Below, piece after piece: positions 53,901 to 60,025 of a DNA stretch of 64,000 bases (the first letter of the stretch is position 1; every line of letters begins with the position of its first letter). Both the position numbers and the translations under genes were made by a program. The notes beneath the pieces were generated by a model. It did not search any database. It was not told the origin of the DNA and worked only from the letters and a program-made list of their open reading frames with translations. The stretch comes from a virus. The stretch lies in IMG/VR virus record IMGVR_UViG_3300046532_004322, positions 1 through 64,000 of that record, one strand, 5' to 3'.

Positions 53901-54436
53901 ATTGCAGCGGTTAAGGTTTCTGTGGACTTTACAGCACTTAATCCAGAAAGTCTTGATAGAATTAATGCAGAATTAACCCTGTCAAGAGTTTCTTGCGCTC
54001 CCAAACCTTGCCTAGCTAATTCAACGGCTGATTCGGATACGGTCTCAAAACTTGTTGCGGTATTTTTCGCTACACCAAACAAGCCTTGACCAAATTTCAT
54101 CATTTCCCTGTTTGTCGCTTCCATCACGACCTGAATATCCTTCAGTGCCTTTTCCACCTCTGCAGCGGATCTAACCATAGTTGCAAAGGCATTTGATATT
54201 CCATTAATTATTCCTACCGCAGCTCCAAACGCAAATACACGAGCCGCAGAAGCATCCATTGATTTCTGAAATTCACTTGCAGCATTCGTTATTTTTCCAA
54301 GGGGCTGAACAAATCCTCTTGTGTTCAGCTTCGGAGACATTTGCATCCGATTAACCACTCTTTGTGCAGACACGGCTTGGCCGACAATACTGCCATGGAA
54401 ACCCACTGCTGCGGTTGGAATATTTACTACACTCAT
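41903..54436 (-). CDS. Giant tape measure protein (4177 aa)
   Basis: Sets tail length and is ejected with DNA. The N-terminal 60-370 carry the tape-measure domain: ATSFETVSESAVELARQGL, ALILSRLSGLSAVKSTETL, NRMANVDAAFAVSSKDLAEA, FTSEQIAGVFQIQNLQALI. Hydrophobic segments occur at about 420-450 and near 2130-2200. Three features stand out: about ten GFVPNF-type repeats (residues 540-2730), two segments with PD-(D/E)XK nuclease-like motifs (about 800-885 and 1135-1215), and a (GTGVGVGTGV)n stretch. Much of the middle is Lys/Arg/Gly-rich; the last third is helical. At about 1.5 angstroms per residue the upper limit for tail length is near 600 nm, less if globular domains are included. A tandem AAGGTA ribosome-binding site precedes the start. 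Confidence 0.92.
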   Translation of the reverse strand: MSVVNIPTAAVGFHGSIVGQAVSAQRVVNRMQMSPKLNTRGFVQPLGKITNAASEFQKSMDASAARVFAFGAAVGIINGISNAFATMVRSAAEVEKALKDIQVVMEATNREMMKFGQGLFGVAKNTATSFETVSESAVELARQGLGAQETLDRVNSALILSRLSGLSAVKSTETLTAAINSFNKEGITHEQIVNRMANVDAAFAVSSKDLAEAISRAGAVAQSSGVSFNELASIVTAVQQRTARGGSVIGNGFKSIFTRIKRSRVREALEEIGVSTKDLNGNFRSGIAILKDYAKVYKTLSDSQKAFTSEQIAGVFQIQNLQALIQDLGDGYSIYDKALKTANGTTDEAIKRNEELNKTLSAIFTQTSLSAKELAARLGELAVSDSFKSILKVVGKLAEWLNKALDENTGSDFAKNIVKGFGKFLAGPGFAIITAAFLKIFVLVAKFAREAFSDLIGMNSESKRQKSLQASIGSILASNSGVYQKIMAASGNTAKQQKIILKLIKQETVERMKQEALVKRIAAGTSLRGVGASEAGFVPAGRPWNKRRGRKTLGMASGFLPSVNREQRSIRNNVGGARRGDRPVVLRNHAMGGGKRRSVVAHTGEWKVPNFRGSGGTAIFNRSMIKRYGMPRGARRITASEGFVPNFSKGLMKMSAKSSELGWRLGGASPISKFSDSSDVFSGNLRVTKLSKTSAEMGSKAHRILAGKNAKSRWKDGHPKWRDGPPNLGVNSIFEKEIGIGKNAGKEKYIINPKYKNITGVRKKLMTNGIYGSLLSSGNGKGALTSIDSLTKKWVDPKSTKDIHWQEGQFQNAVGGIKGLWAESEARRHLKRSRGEFGLKGKESVNLLKGNKYFDLLAGGRHFEVKGKRKQNTLGVLKKAANLYLSNPKVNHSNGMSEKIDLGATSLFKTGIDLITAKDTKLTRDVINAAGGLNVKYRTEAGGPLIDSGKKANGNIWSQFKDENSFISHGKTRDGGVKVTESMLDEQSLRLLNEYRGGASKTSAGRASVYGEFDSQGKRRTASELTNLESKDKSKMKARNSTFETLDARNLATMLVPQEGYRRQVNWAGPRKKGGRERRVKFNVEGIKRPQDGPTVQDKIKTDSRRVFNAMVGRTAKKLIGPKLGPKQPLPSPHASLSKDIDQHIGVLSGHVFESGLKSISKNTAFTTNSATFDIVQAPGKSLRDLFGYNTTFADAKISDNKDSRASMVKKIFTLYNKTGEKGKSNLVHNANKRIESGAEDRAELEKGHIKAGFKRTRAGMGSLHGWTSATSRLKQLGHTDKAIANMSEGFIPNMDDGFVPNFAKGAMHWRRKGKGPTRKSGGKGTRAYRKAQSMKVQEQRGARTTRVVGGIAQPVYQRAGDNWYYNPRLNSRTKSPINLDSNIKTAGFAGRVGVVSSAGNTARVSSLESRVASLESKVSSNSSKIDPWASAYKEDARYNYNGASGYIPNFAGGKTSGGTQASGYGFIDDLLEKEILRGGKGTEGFINDLRSKDIQVDIDNKKGSVRFLGPVENAPGSPGMRNAIPNPSNNKHIQLGISNNKDLQGKMLDRLNDRIKSISLYNEGLSGKIRGLFGNVFIDPQKMAMKNEVLGMSKRLIGSGNSNNADFKTRTPAGLFDFINWGKKDLKHGIPQITRSGFDNLLKGGITGAQNIGIDELVKGLMVSHVAQGPNARAFSGKRGAQDATTLANEAQRGKLSLGERFFKIMGYGGKDGKETRGGKLARLYNWHSMTPEERKTSQEKKKERIQHQKNIANRANKELAELRRLNKANYKYQSPLNPEDIKRRDHLAKKEKDNKKIAGRAKAGKHVFMDSAGKLISGGANVLSDIYHGGKTVGGGVMRGIKAGANQARYIFDAYGADQIYDTSTSKMSTMIEEERLEEKARHKRNKGRNLEAARLKRKRRGRDRSKRRKEKWESLKNMFKLTPPFEIDSNLFGRKSEGDSRRKPGKPGLITQLQLAFMNTKDQLSGYREKNKGKVGIKDKFNSWLSDKIKGIGSFSNLNAKSIFGKIIPGYDTKGDKSSGGSEKAMNELQKRRMKEVRKSKLRQGSKKTIWNRMGDLGSRSLNWGMRRAEDTGKLGMKGLGFMGQMAGEAGSSGMQNLRMAGSHAGEWGSSGAAFMKSMMKGKGKGLALTGIGAGLFGGGVLGGKYLASLIGTGVGVGTGVGTGVGVGTGVGTGVGVGTGVGTGVGVGGAVGSKLGFGAFLKMVAGGSALSTAGGILGGAAMSLPPAAIMAYFMSKHISKRNAEFQKRVKKTHKKYLKRQKKFVRDKKKAEQRVKFNKGMKEWDTVFDKGKGKNYYGQPERHKYQDKIFQTGSGVMVYSNERKFENNQESRDFKRAFEIKKAVNPRMSDAEITKGLREKGLSDKSHIYRRSDRPMPVDSGHKAGVDALKDLRAKFPDLSEAEILEKAKKERRRGIGRQKRGGVTPYTSSFIDDAMKALKRAAEIKANPYGHKKKSSTPRRGRAGGFIPNFARGGGNRHPGAGSPHPGKNNLTQSYIDGIRRGEIGEKEIAKLLQDQALILRNNPKKFQDQNDYMARSMDNIGNTQQKLKILRHASKLKGGAAGGFVPNFARPGRKFRRFNKDGFLSGTRKRKAANRRVDEAGFVWAVDKSQKLQKISEKLHLDKMDDIFQGFFSGGYIPSFSNPLENAYNREKSALRKRGIPSSAIRMERSPKLVDHRLNPGGFAITNRVDERFGLGQGINRSMAMGIDPKAHGMSEGFVPNFRFGMGFLKGLRPGSQPTRNINPNYRPSRKLPGGRTIPASRGKKYSESKNKFAKRRDKWEKQKAKTDASMSQMTMAAMFMGPMISQQIDAGQTAKGRGSLGGAVKNMGSSALMGAGFGAMLGTPGMAFGALGGAAYGAADSAMNWKDNKALSDIGEDLSKGKDKLDEKLKDLQAMIKYREGVQGLNDAFKSGDITKIKEGQKLMSESIASIVDPSVIDKLNSITNGTMSFSDQIEALSGVLKDAENNAKNAKNALEIGTAVSAGIEREKSVMSSAGEMLVDYGLFLPSAGLSSAVSQWRSGAGVTEGMDPTSWFGAGGMTAKLDSARWDESESKDFASKLKANFKQANTKSVAEITQEEFDRKKVLAARTGGSFDQTFDEFSKDFQDQAAVESARETLTSMQKDFGNLEEARLDILRGSIRGNRFGKGVDQNKLLYGDKDDLENASIMKGHLSDLEEKNAKDKLNNSSFIKALRDGGQSAAADKIVEGIIDPSENNLSKENLLMMKEQIQTQEKLIESLDSNADSNSKNATKVKNIEDELKSLIKEVRLLNFAIEDFNKNRETVERVRSINRDTIERDFSGKNNILSSVGAITEREKVSRSNTLQNIIARDSNNQELRSSMMERLLKGADPNSLIDMNQILKDKGLSAEKDEGTFLEREKKENEKKERPEREEFTNKFTDFMKQNADGNVTLVEIKGFLETLNSSNEYSNRIQTDMRNIELRNGAVFSAQLNQLKSENRNKMLELDAKFINKMGSSILGTNDTTKLNDAIRTGGLNRKGERSKFVKGLGRTVSEKENEAINSQSQAFLEESLGINLSGLTGRTGLDQRKAKINRNIEKMDKDIGPDGDPLIDFLEKRKKVAFANIDSVDQMQKSQFNNIGYGGELSDSLSDNGKMLASTLSIADNTESLFKLASNSGINISTTSQSGIATGIANSISSMLGDSVKQDLGEKTDSAGDRAASAAEAKKKRETPTVFAPVKVSGVRGKSGQTGFQEVRDPYWKRNRKQVTKWHLGDPKAGPISQFAGSDDPLNKAGTDLEKLPAQTKNLHFLAALSEEAKDANGDILTNDLVSNLARKLELLKSKPNWRTQNLADKGEDPRWLSTLTPKNDTIKLATKIIREQQNRVASLPHFTKLKNKGNAPSAGLWPIEATKFENMGIGDMPPVLGTDSPHLAPGYGQRQASQQDNFGILKDNIEALLKSYDNIENVQIDSILQDKMVRKAGDNDGVTQMLKPEQRDFLKQADVDVSGYGQLNIPQWAKDEKGFVLEIEKMKESWKAWFDKGTQAINQPSVTAPTMPTFSPVSNSGSRRATSWGGSLRSPVQGGPFIHDTQENVMPPSPYIASTPGADHTIHEVGKDGKVNQIDQAATEGVNKVSESINELPKAMKNELESVIFNHGITGNVTLDFNTEMFSQALGPVMFDQLKNMLLDPIISEVMARALEGRLNIRPDQIN
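47863..47974. repeat. 30-bp tandem repeat in the tape measure gene
   Basis: Full units at 47881-47910, 47911-47940 and 47941-47970 with partial flanking copies. Read as mRNA it encodes the Gly/Val decapeptide repeat; its complement would read as PTPVP repeats, like the Thr/Pro tracts of other genes here. Confidence 0.92.
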
Positions 54437-54438
54437 AC

Positions 54439-54452
54439 TTACCTTTTACCTT
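54439..54452 (-). promoter_or_regulatory. Tandem AAGGTA ribosome-binding element before the tape measure
   Basis: Minus strand AAGGTAAAAGGTAA, 2 bases before the ATG. The same doubled element precedes the genes starting at 56336 and 56674. Confidence 0.6.
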
Positions 54453-54459
54453 TTAAGGT

Positions 54460-54467
54460 AATACACT
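54460..54467 (-). promoter_or_regulatory. AGTGTATT motif upstream of the tape measure gene
   Basis: 23 bases from the ATG; same class as 61008 and 5378. Confidence 0.25.
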
Positions 54468-55468
54468 TATTTTTCGTGAATTCGAATAAAATCATCCATA
54501 TCAAGAGAACCGTCCTTTCCTTCTTCTGTGGCAACATCGTGTAAATCTTTCGTCCCAGAAACATCCAGGCCAGCCTCAACCATGTCTTCTTTCGAGGCTC
54601 CCATATAACTATATCCGCTCGAAGCATTTAATCTTTCCTTGGAATCTTGTACTCTTTTGGATTTCTTATCGGAATCTTGCATGAAGTCCATTATCTCCTT
54701 TGCGTTGTCCCTAATTTTTTCAGGTATTTCCTTATTTTTGAAAACATTTAAAAACATTTTCGCATAATTCAATACGTTTATCTGGTAATAACTTAATTCA
54801 AAATGATTTCTATTGAAAAACTTCGAGACATTGGATCCAAATAAATTCAATATAGAAGTAAAAAATGGCTCTATTGATATTTGTCTTACATTATCTGTTG
54901 AAAATTCGAGTAATGCTTCATTATATATATTGTATAACGTAGCTAACTCAGACCTGTCCAGCTCTTCAAATTCTTCATCTGTGAAAAATCTTTCCGTTAA
55001 CTTTTCATCCTTAAAGAAACAACGAGATATAAAGCTTTCATTTGATTTTTTTCCTGCATATTCTTCTGCAGTATTCCTTATTAAATGTCCTCTTTTTTCC
55101 TCACTTATCCTTATTCCTTTTTCCAGCTTCTCTATGCTTTTTTCCATAGATTTTCTTTGAGCTTTTATTATAAGATTCGAGACTGTTTTTTTTAAGTTTT
55201 TTATCTCTTCTCTTTTCTTTGAGGATTCTTCTTCTTCTTCTTTTGTCCATGTTTTTTCCTTGTCTAAAAAATCAAGTAATTCCTTTTCGGTCATTACCCC
55301 CATCTTCTTTGCCTTATTGAGATACCTGTCATGCATATCCCTTAAGAATCCCATATCATTAAGATCCGTATGCTTAATGAAAACAGGGGTTCCCGAGAAT
55401 TCAGTTCTCGAAAACCCCTGCATTAACTTAAGAAAAATATTTTCTAAATTTTTATTGTCATTTTGCAT
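54467..55468 (-). CDS. Putative tail assembly chaperone, distal
   Basis: 333 aa, mostly helical and charged. It occupies the place between tail tube and tape measure where tail chaperones (lambda gpG/gpGT) are encoded. ATG overlaps the upstream stop by 11 bases. A 37-base hairpin (55384-55420) lies 48 bases into the gene. Residues 290-333 hold acidic stretches. No name-giving motif. It runs directly into the tape measure with a 30-base gap. Confidence 0.55.
   Translation of the reverse strand: MQNDNKNLENIFLKLMQGFSRTEFSGTPVFIKHTDLNDMGFLRDMHDRYLNKAKKMGVMTEKELLDFLDKEKTWTKEEEEESSKKREEIKNLKKTVSNLIIKAQRKSMEKSIEKLEKGIRISEEKRGHLIRNTAEEYAGKKSNESFISRCFFKDEKLTERFFTDEEFEELDRSELATLYNIYNEALLEFSTDNVRQISIEPFFTSILNLFGSNVSKFFNRNHFELSYYQINVLNYAKMFLNVFKNKEIPEKIRDNAKEIMDFMQDSDKKSKRVQDSKERLNASSGYSYMGASKEDMVEAGLDVSGTKDLHDVATEEGKDGSLDMDDFIRIHEK
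55384..55420 (-). other. Stable 37-nt hairpin inside coding sequence
   Basis: Read as RNA: 8 GC/AU pairs, two U-G wobbles, then 6 pairs closing a 5-nt loop, so an almost continuous 16-bp stem. A UUUUC run follows. Possible attenuator, RNase processing site or translational pause. Confidence 0.7.
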
Positions 55469-56336
55469 CGACTAACTCTTCTTCGCTAGCCTCTTCATCT
55501 TCGGAATCTTCTTCATCCTCAAGGTCTTCTTCCTCTTGAGTCTTTTCCATTTCTTTCATAAGCTCTTCCAGGCCTTCTTTTTCTTGAGATCCGCTTATAT
55601 ACCAAATCGTTAATATTGAAGATATTTTATCTATTGATCTTGAGTAAATTTCATCATCAATTTCTTCAAGATCTACATACTTTTCATACCTTTCTTCGAA
55701 ACTCGTTCCTTCAAACATCGGCTCGATGGGGGCCTTTTCGTCCTCCCCTTCGGAGAAATAACTTAAATGCAAGACATACCACATTATGGTTCTGTTCCTA
55801 GCCTTTACATCTGCAGTATGATCAAACAATGAATTTTGCAACATTTCATACTCAGTTAATTCCTTTCTTATTTCAGCCATTTCTCTTGTAGCTTGTTCCA
55901 GTTTCTCTTGCTGTCTTTCCGATAACTTTCCTTTGTTATCTCCAAAGACCGAAAACTCTTGAACCTCAAGTTGTTTTTGATGCATTCTGAAAACCAAGTC
56001 GGAATAAAGCTTCTGTTCTTTTTCCGTCCACACTCCACCGTTTGATCCATATTGCTTTGCGAGCATGGCTTTAGTCAGGAGCCCCATCTTAATATACTTA
56101 TTAAGCTCCAAGCTGTAGAACATGTCTCCGTCCTCTAGCTGGCTCCTGGTGGGCTTTTTAATGCATATGTTGAAGGGGACCTCCTTTTTGGTGTTAACGG
56201 TCTCCTTGGTCACTACCGTATCCATCTTTCCAGTCTCCTTGTTCTTACGCTTCTTTTTCTTTTCTATCGTTTCCTCAACATCTCTCTCGATGTTCACTTG
56301 AAACGAATACAATACCTTTTTTTCATCAATGTCCAT
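55458..56336 (-). CDS. Putative tail assembly chaperone, proximal
   Basis: 292 aa. N-terminal strands around a basic segment (KKKKRKNKETGK), a helical middle (MHQKQLEVQEFSVFGDNKGKLSERQQEKLEQATREMAE) and a very acidic C-terminal 45 residues (EEEDLEDEEDSEDEE). An acidic tail and the position before the tape measure fit a chaperone that binds the basic tape measure. Preceded by a tandem AAGGTA ribosome-binding element. Confidence 0.55.
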   Translation of the reverse strand: MDIDEKKVLYSFQVNIERDVEETIEKKKKRKNKETGKMDTVVTKETVNTKKEVPFNICIKKPTRSQLEDGDMFYSLELNKYIKMGLLTKAMLAKQYGSNGGVWTEKEQKLYSDLVFRMHQKQLEVQEFSVFGDNKGKLSERQQEKLEQATREMAEIRKELTEYEMLQNSLFDHTADVKARNRTIMWYVLHLSYFSEGEDEKAPIEPMFEGTSFEERYEKYVDLEEIDDEIYSRSIDKISSILTIWYISGSQEKEGLEELMKEMEKTQEEEDLEDEEDSEDEEASEEELVDAK

Positions 56337-56338
56337 AA

Positions 56339-56351
56339 TACCTTATACCTT
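56339..56351 (-). promoter_or_regulatory. Tandem AAGGTA ribosome-binding element
   Basis: Minus strand AAGGTATAAGGTA, 2 bases before the ATG at 56336. Confidence 0.55.
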
Positions 56352-56389
56352 GGTTATAGTTAATACAATATATATTATAAATTAAAAAA

Positions 56390-56674
56390 TCATTTTTTAA
56401 AGTTAATATCAAAATTTTCCATACAAGCAAACAATTCCCTCCTTAGATCGTTTCCAGAATCCAAGATCTTTTTCCTTATATGATTGAGTTGAGCCTCGTC
56501 CAAATACTCAGCTTGATTTAACAACTTTTCTTCTTCAGGAATAGCTTCCTTGAGCTTCTTGAATTGCGTCTTATGTTCTTCGCTTAAATCTTCTATTGTT
56601 CCCAAGAACGATTTATACAAATTAGTTATTCCACGGAGTACTTGAAACTCCAATAGTTCTCTTTCTGATTTCAT
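56390..56674 (-). CDS. Small helical protein, tail-chaperone position
   Basis: 94 aa, all-helical and charged, starts MKSERELLEFQVLRGI. It sits directly after the tail tube, behind its own terminator and motif. Possibly a small chaperone or tail assembly factor. No family recognised. Confidence 0.6.
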   Translation of the reverse strand: MKSERELLEFQVLRGITNLYKSFLGTIEDLSEEHKTQFKKLKEAIPEEEKLLNQAEYLDEAQLNHIRKKILDSGNDLRRELFACMENFDINFKK

Positions 56675-56677
56675 AAT

Positions 56678-56691
56678 TTACCTTTTACCTT
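56678..56691 (-). promoter_or_regulatory. Tandem AAGGTA ribosome-binding element
   Basis: Minus strand AAGGTAAAAGGTAA, 3 bases before the ATG at 56674; identical to the tape measure copy. Confidence 0.6.
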
Positions 56692-56692
56692 A

Positions 56693-56706
56693 TGTGTAAA
56701 TACACA
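56693..56706 (-). promoter_or_regulatory. Palindromic TGTGTA-TT-TACACA element
   Basis: Perfect 14-bp dyad between the tail tube terminator and the 56674 gene. Contains the GTGTA motif on both strands; could be an operator or promoter core. Confidence 0.4.
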
Positions 56707-56739
56707 AAAAACCCTCGAATGGGAAATCCGAGGGTTTTT
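56706..56739 (-). terminator. Rho-independent terminator after the tail tube gene
   Basis: Stem CCCTCG/CGAGGG extended by A-T pairs, 11-base loop, followed on the minus strand by TTTTTTGTG. Its position 24 bases after the tail tube stop would limit read-through to the tape measure genes. Confidence 0.85.
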
Positions 56740-56762
56740 GTTACTAATAGTAATTCTTTAAA

Positions 56763-58028
56763 TTACGGGGTCAATGTTGGAGTTTCAGTAAACTGAGGAG
56801 TATTATCCTGCGATGTGAACAAGAATATTCCATTATCCGAATCGTTAGCTCCGCCAACTTGAGCGGAGAAGGTAAGATCAACAGTCTTGTTATCTCCAAT
56901 GGAAGCACTAAATGCTTCGGTATCGAGGATAGCATTACGCATGACATAAGTCATGAGATTATTGCTTCCGCAACGATCCTTCATGATCAATGCGATATCA
57001 CGCTTTTCTTCAGCTCCACAAATAAGACCGTCAAGAGATCCTTCGTCAAAATCAGTCATCAATGCCGAAGCACTGAGCGTCATTGTAACTGGGAAATCAA
57101 TCTTCCGAGCGAATGGGAAGTGATTCCCAAGTCTTGTCATCGGAGTTCTTCCAATTGGAACTTCCAAGGATACATTCTGAATGTGAACAGCAGTTTTTGA
57201 GCCCGTCCCGAAACCAGATCCAGGAAGGACTGCTCCACCAACTTGTAAATCTCCAGCGCTTGTTGCATTACTGAAAAATCCAGTAGCATCAAAATCAATC
57301 GTAATGTCTCCAGGGCGGATAGCAAAGATTTCACTACCACTTTCTGTATTTCCTGTAGTTCCTGTGTTTGAAATAACGCTAGAAAAATTAACTTTATTAC
57401 TGAGCTTTGATCCACTCGTCGAACTAACATCAATTGCTGGATTATCCATATTGCCAGAAAGATCATTCTTAAAAAGCATATTCGAAGCTTCTACGGAAAC
57501 ACTTGCCGAAGCTAATTCTCCAACCGCAGCACTTATTGAATAACTCGTAAGAAATCCGTTACCAATTGCAATACATCCATGATTAGCAGTATTAACTCCA
57601 GTCGTATCATGCAAGTCGTCACCTTCTTTTGTCGTTACGACGTAAAAATTCAATTCATCTGCATTTGCTCCATGAACATTTTGAATATTTGTACTATCAA
57701 GAAGGCTCTTAGCTAATGGATCTGCAGTGGCAACTGGAAAAATCGTATCTGCATTTACATCAAGCCCAAGATTCTGCTCTTGGATACCTGTTGTGAGCAA
57801 GTACGAAAAATCAAGACTTACTGTGGGGGGCTCAGTTACTTCTCTCGAAAGAGCGGCAAGCTGACCAAACTCGTTAATATCAGTACGGGCTACTTCTAAA
57901 TTGTAGCTCATGTCCTGAACGCGATTTATTTCTTTAATGTTCGCACTTGTAATATTGCCCCCAGCATTGGGGTCGATCTTACTTGCGAACAAATTCTCAC
58001 TCTGGTAAATAACTCTATCTCTTGGCAT
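56763..58028 (-). CDS. Major tail tube protein, with C-terminal Thr/Pro tail
   Basis: 421 aa. The N-terminus IYQSENLFASKID and the repeating beta pattern (VARTDINEFGQLAAL, TVSLDFSYLLTTGIQ, ASVSVEASNMLFK, VSLEVPIGRTPMTRLGNHFPFARKIDFP) match phage tail tube proteins. The last residues, FTETPTLTP, form a short mucin-like tail after the fold. A strong terminator follows, consistent with much higher expression than the downstream tail genes. Confidence 0.8.
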   Translation of the reverse strand: MPRDRVIYQSENLFASKIDPNAGGNITSANIKEINRVQDMSYNLEVARTDINEFGQLAALSREVTEPPTVSLDFSYLLTTGIQEQNLGLDVNADTIFPVATADPLAKSLLDSTNIQNVHGANADELNFYVVTTKEGDDLHDTTGVNTANHGCIAIGNGFLTSYSISAAVGELASASVSVEASNMLFKNDLSGNMDNPAIDVSSTSGSKLSNKVNFSSVISNTGTTGNTESGSEIFAIRPGDITIDFDATGFFSNATSAGDLQVGGAVLPGSGFGTGSKTAVHIQNVSLEVPIGRTPMTRLGNHFPFARKIDFPVTMTLSASALMTDFDEGSLDGLICGAEEKRDIALIMKDRCGSNNLMTYVMRNAILDTEAFSASIGDNKTVDLTFSAQVGGANDSDNGIFLFTSQDNTPQFTETPTLTP

Positions 58029-58087
58029 AATTTTAAATGGTTTGTGTGTTATTACTAATTACAGTAAAAAGTTTAGAATGGGAACTT

Positions 58088-58960
58088 TTATCTTTTAAAA
58101 TTTTCCCTAGGAGTTCTGGGCATTGAAACGGTAAAGTCAATGAACCCTATTTTATAATCTTTTGATGATGTGATTCTTTCTCTGGCTCTGTCTGTAATTT
58201 TAGAACAATTAGCGCTTTCTATAAAACAATTCTGAGAAGAACCAGAAGACAAATCGCTGTATTTATAAGGGTGAGATTTTATATGATTAAACTCTCCAAA
58301 TGGAAAATCATTGAAGTTTATCATGGAAAAACAACTCCTTGCAGAGTCTCTAAATAATGAAAGCGCTCCATCCAATGTATAATTTGAGTCCGCTATTACC
58401 ACCCCTCTTATATTACATATCGTATTATCCATTCCTCCAAAAGCAAATGGTTCATTATTTGAATTAGCTAATGTCAGAAATACCGCAGGTACGGTATATA
58501 TCTTATCTGTAAATCCTCCGTTTTGTTGTAAAAATGTTTGATTTAAAGGGGATATTGTAAAATCACTATTTAAAATTACATTCTCTTCAGTCTCATCAGT
58601 TATATATACATTAACCGTTTTATATGCAAAATCTCCAGTTATGGTCAATCCCGTTCCAGAATATACGGAAGTATCCAATAAGACCCTTCCATTATTATAA
58701 TCTATGTATATATTATTTTTATCAGCAACTTGAACGCCATCTATAGTAACGAAATCATTTACTGTATTTTTGTCAGAAGACCAAACGAATTGTCTATAGG
58801 GGCTATAGTAAGCCATATAATTAGACGGCAAATCTGGAGAGTCAACATGTTGAAAGGTATGAGTGATGGAAGGCATTACAGCTTCTCCGAAATAATTTAA
58901 CCTATCGTCAAACCACAAGTAAAAACTTGATAAAAGCTCATGATCAAATCCTACTTTCAT
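58088..58960 (-). CDS. Neck/tail-terminator region protein
   Basis: 290 aa. Beta-rich with a FDHELLSSFYLWFDDRLNYFGEAV start and VTIDGVQVADKNNIYIDYNNGRVLLD, a pattern common in the conserved protein before the tail tube in marine siphoviruses. It is coupled to the gene upstream by a 4-base overlap. Likely the tail terminator or tail-completion protein. Confidence 0.6.
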   Translation of the reverse strand: MKVGFDHELLSSFYLWFDDRLNYFGEAVMPSITHTFQHVDSPDLPSNYMAYYSPYRQFVWSSDKNTVNDFVTIDGVQVADKNNIYIDYNNGRVLLDTSVYSGTGLTITGDFAYKTVNVYITDETEENVILNSDFTISPLNQTFLQQNGGFTDKIYTVPAVFLTLANSNNEPFAFGGMDNTICNIRGVVIADSNYTLDGALSLFRDSARSCFSMINFNDFPFGEFNHIKSHPYKYSDLSSGSSQNCFIESANCSKITDRARERITSSKDYKIGFIDFTVSMPRTPRENFKR

Positions 58961-59577
58961 CTTCTTCTCGAAATATAAGATCTTAAATCATTTAATATTT
59001 GACTTAAGTATTTTGTGTTTCTAAATCCCCCAGACCATGGTCCGTTTTTAACCTGGAAAGCTCTGCCCGACCTACTCTTATCCGAAGCGTGTCTTTCTGG
59101 CAAGGCTAAATATTTCCCTAATCCAGATATTCCTTTTTCTATCCCTTCCACCCAGCTCCTTCCAGAATTCCAAGGCATGGGAGTAGCTTCGAATATTTCT
59201 TCCTTAGATGGCAGTTCCACTGCGAAGTTCATTATCATCGTTCTTTGGCTCCCAGGCAAAGATCTTATCCTTAGCATCTTTTTTAATATTTTCCTGATAG
59301 GCCAAATTGGATCCGTCCCCACTTCAAAACCTATAAAGCTATATAGATCTCCATACCCTCCTAGCGTACCACTTATATTGTCTGCGTCAAGGATCCCCCC
59401 TTGGGTAGAATCTATCTCTCTTGTTATTAAATGGTTTTCAAATTCATCAAGCATTCTATCTTGAGCTTCATCAACCATCGTTCTAACTTCCTTCATGGCT
59501 TCCTTTCTCACTATTGGCAATACTTTGACACTGGCGATTTTCCGCAAAGCTTTGGAATTTATTATAGGCCTCTTCAT
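58957..59577 (-). CDS. Neck protein, HK97 gp10-like position
   Basis: 206 aa with a long N-terminal helix (LPIVRKEAMKEVRTMVDEAQDRMLDEFENHLI), a GGYGDLYSFIGFEVGTDPI strand pair and a basic C-terminus ending SRRR. The helix-beta layout fits HK97 gp10-like tail-completion proteins. Coupled to both neighbours. Confidence 0.55.
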   Translation of the reverse strand: MKRPIINSKALRKIASVKVLPIVRKEAMKEVRTMVDEAQDRMLDEFENHLITREIDSTQGGILDADNISGTLGGYGDLYSFIGFEVGTDPIWPIRKILKKMLRIRSLPGSQRTMIMNFAVELPSKEEIFEATPMPWNSGRSWVEGIEKGISGLGKYLALPERHASDKSRSGRAFQVKNGPWSGGFRNTKYLSQILNDLRSYISRRR

Positions 59578-60014
59578 TAACCTCTTCTTTTTAAGAAAAT
59601 TTGATAATATTTTACGGAGAACATTCCAGCTTTTGCTGGATCTGATATTACGTCAAATAATTCACCATCTATTTCTACGTCTTTTGATTGAGTTAATATA
59701 TTATAACCAGTTTCATCAATTTTTATCCTTACGGAATCTTTAGGAACTGATATTCCAGTCCCAGCGTTATATTCGTCTTCTTTATATGTAGAAATAAAAT
59801 AAGATATTCTAGCCTTAACCTTGACCCCTTCAACTTCTTTTTCGTTTCCTTGTTGGTTCGCCACTCTTGAGTATAGCGCATTATATGTAGAGTTTGTAGC
59901 TACGAATGTTTTTTTAAGGGCTTTATATATAGTTATTTCTCTAGCAAAAGTATCATGCAAGTCATCAAATACAGAATCTATATTAGCCTTATCTGATGGT
60001 GGTATCAAATCCAT
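59577..60014 (-). CDS. Head-tail joining protein
   Basis: 145 aa. Starts MDLIPPSDKANIDSVFDDLHDTFAREITIYKA, with ISYFISTYKEDEYNAGTGISVPKDSVRIKI and a VKYYQIFLKRR end, typical of small neck proteins (stopper type). One-base overlap with the next gene. Confidence 0.6.
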   Translation of the reverse strand: MDLIPPSDKANIDSVFDDLHDTFAREITIYKALKKTFVATNSTYNALYSRVANQQGNEKEVEGVKVKARISYFISTYKEDEYNAGTGISVPKDSVRIKIDETGYNILTQSKDVEIDGELFDVISDPAKAGMFSVKYYQIFLKRRG

Positions 60015-60025
60015 CTTTTAATCAC

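Noticed and set aside
54439-54627. Minus-strand 62-codon frame before the tape measure
   Set aside because: Lies within the 333-aa gene in another frame and has no features of its own.
55458-55468. Lambda-type -1 frameshift joining the two chaperone-like genes
   Set aside because: The downstream frame is +1/-2 relative to the upstream one, it has its own ATG, and no recognised slippery motif is present.
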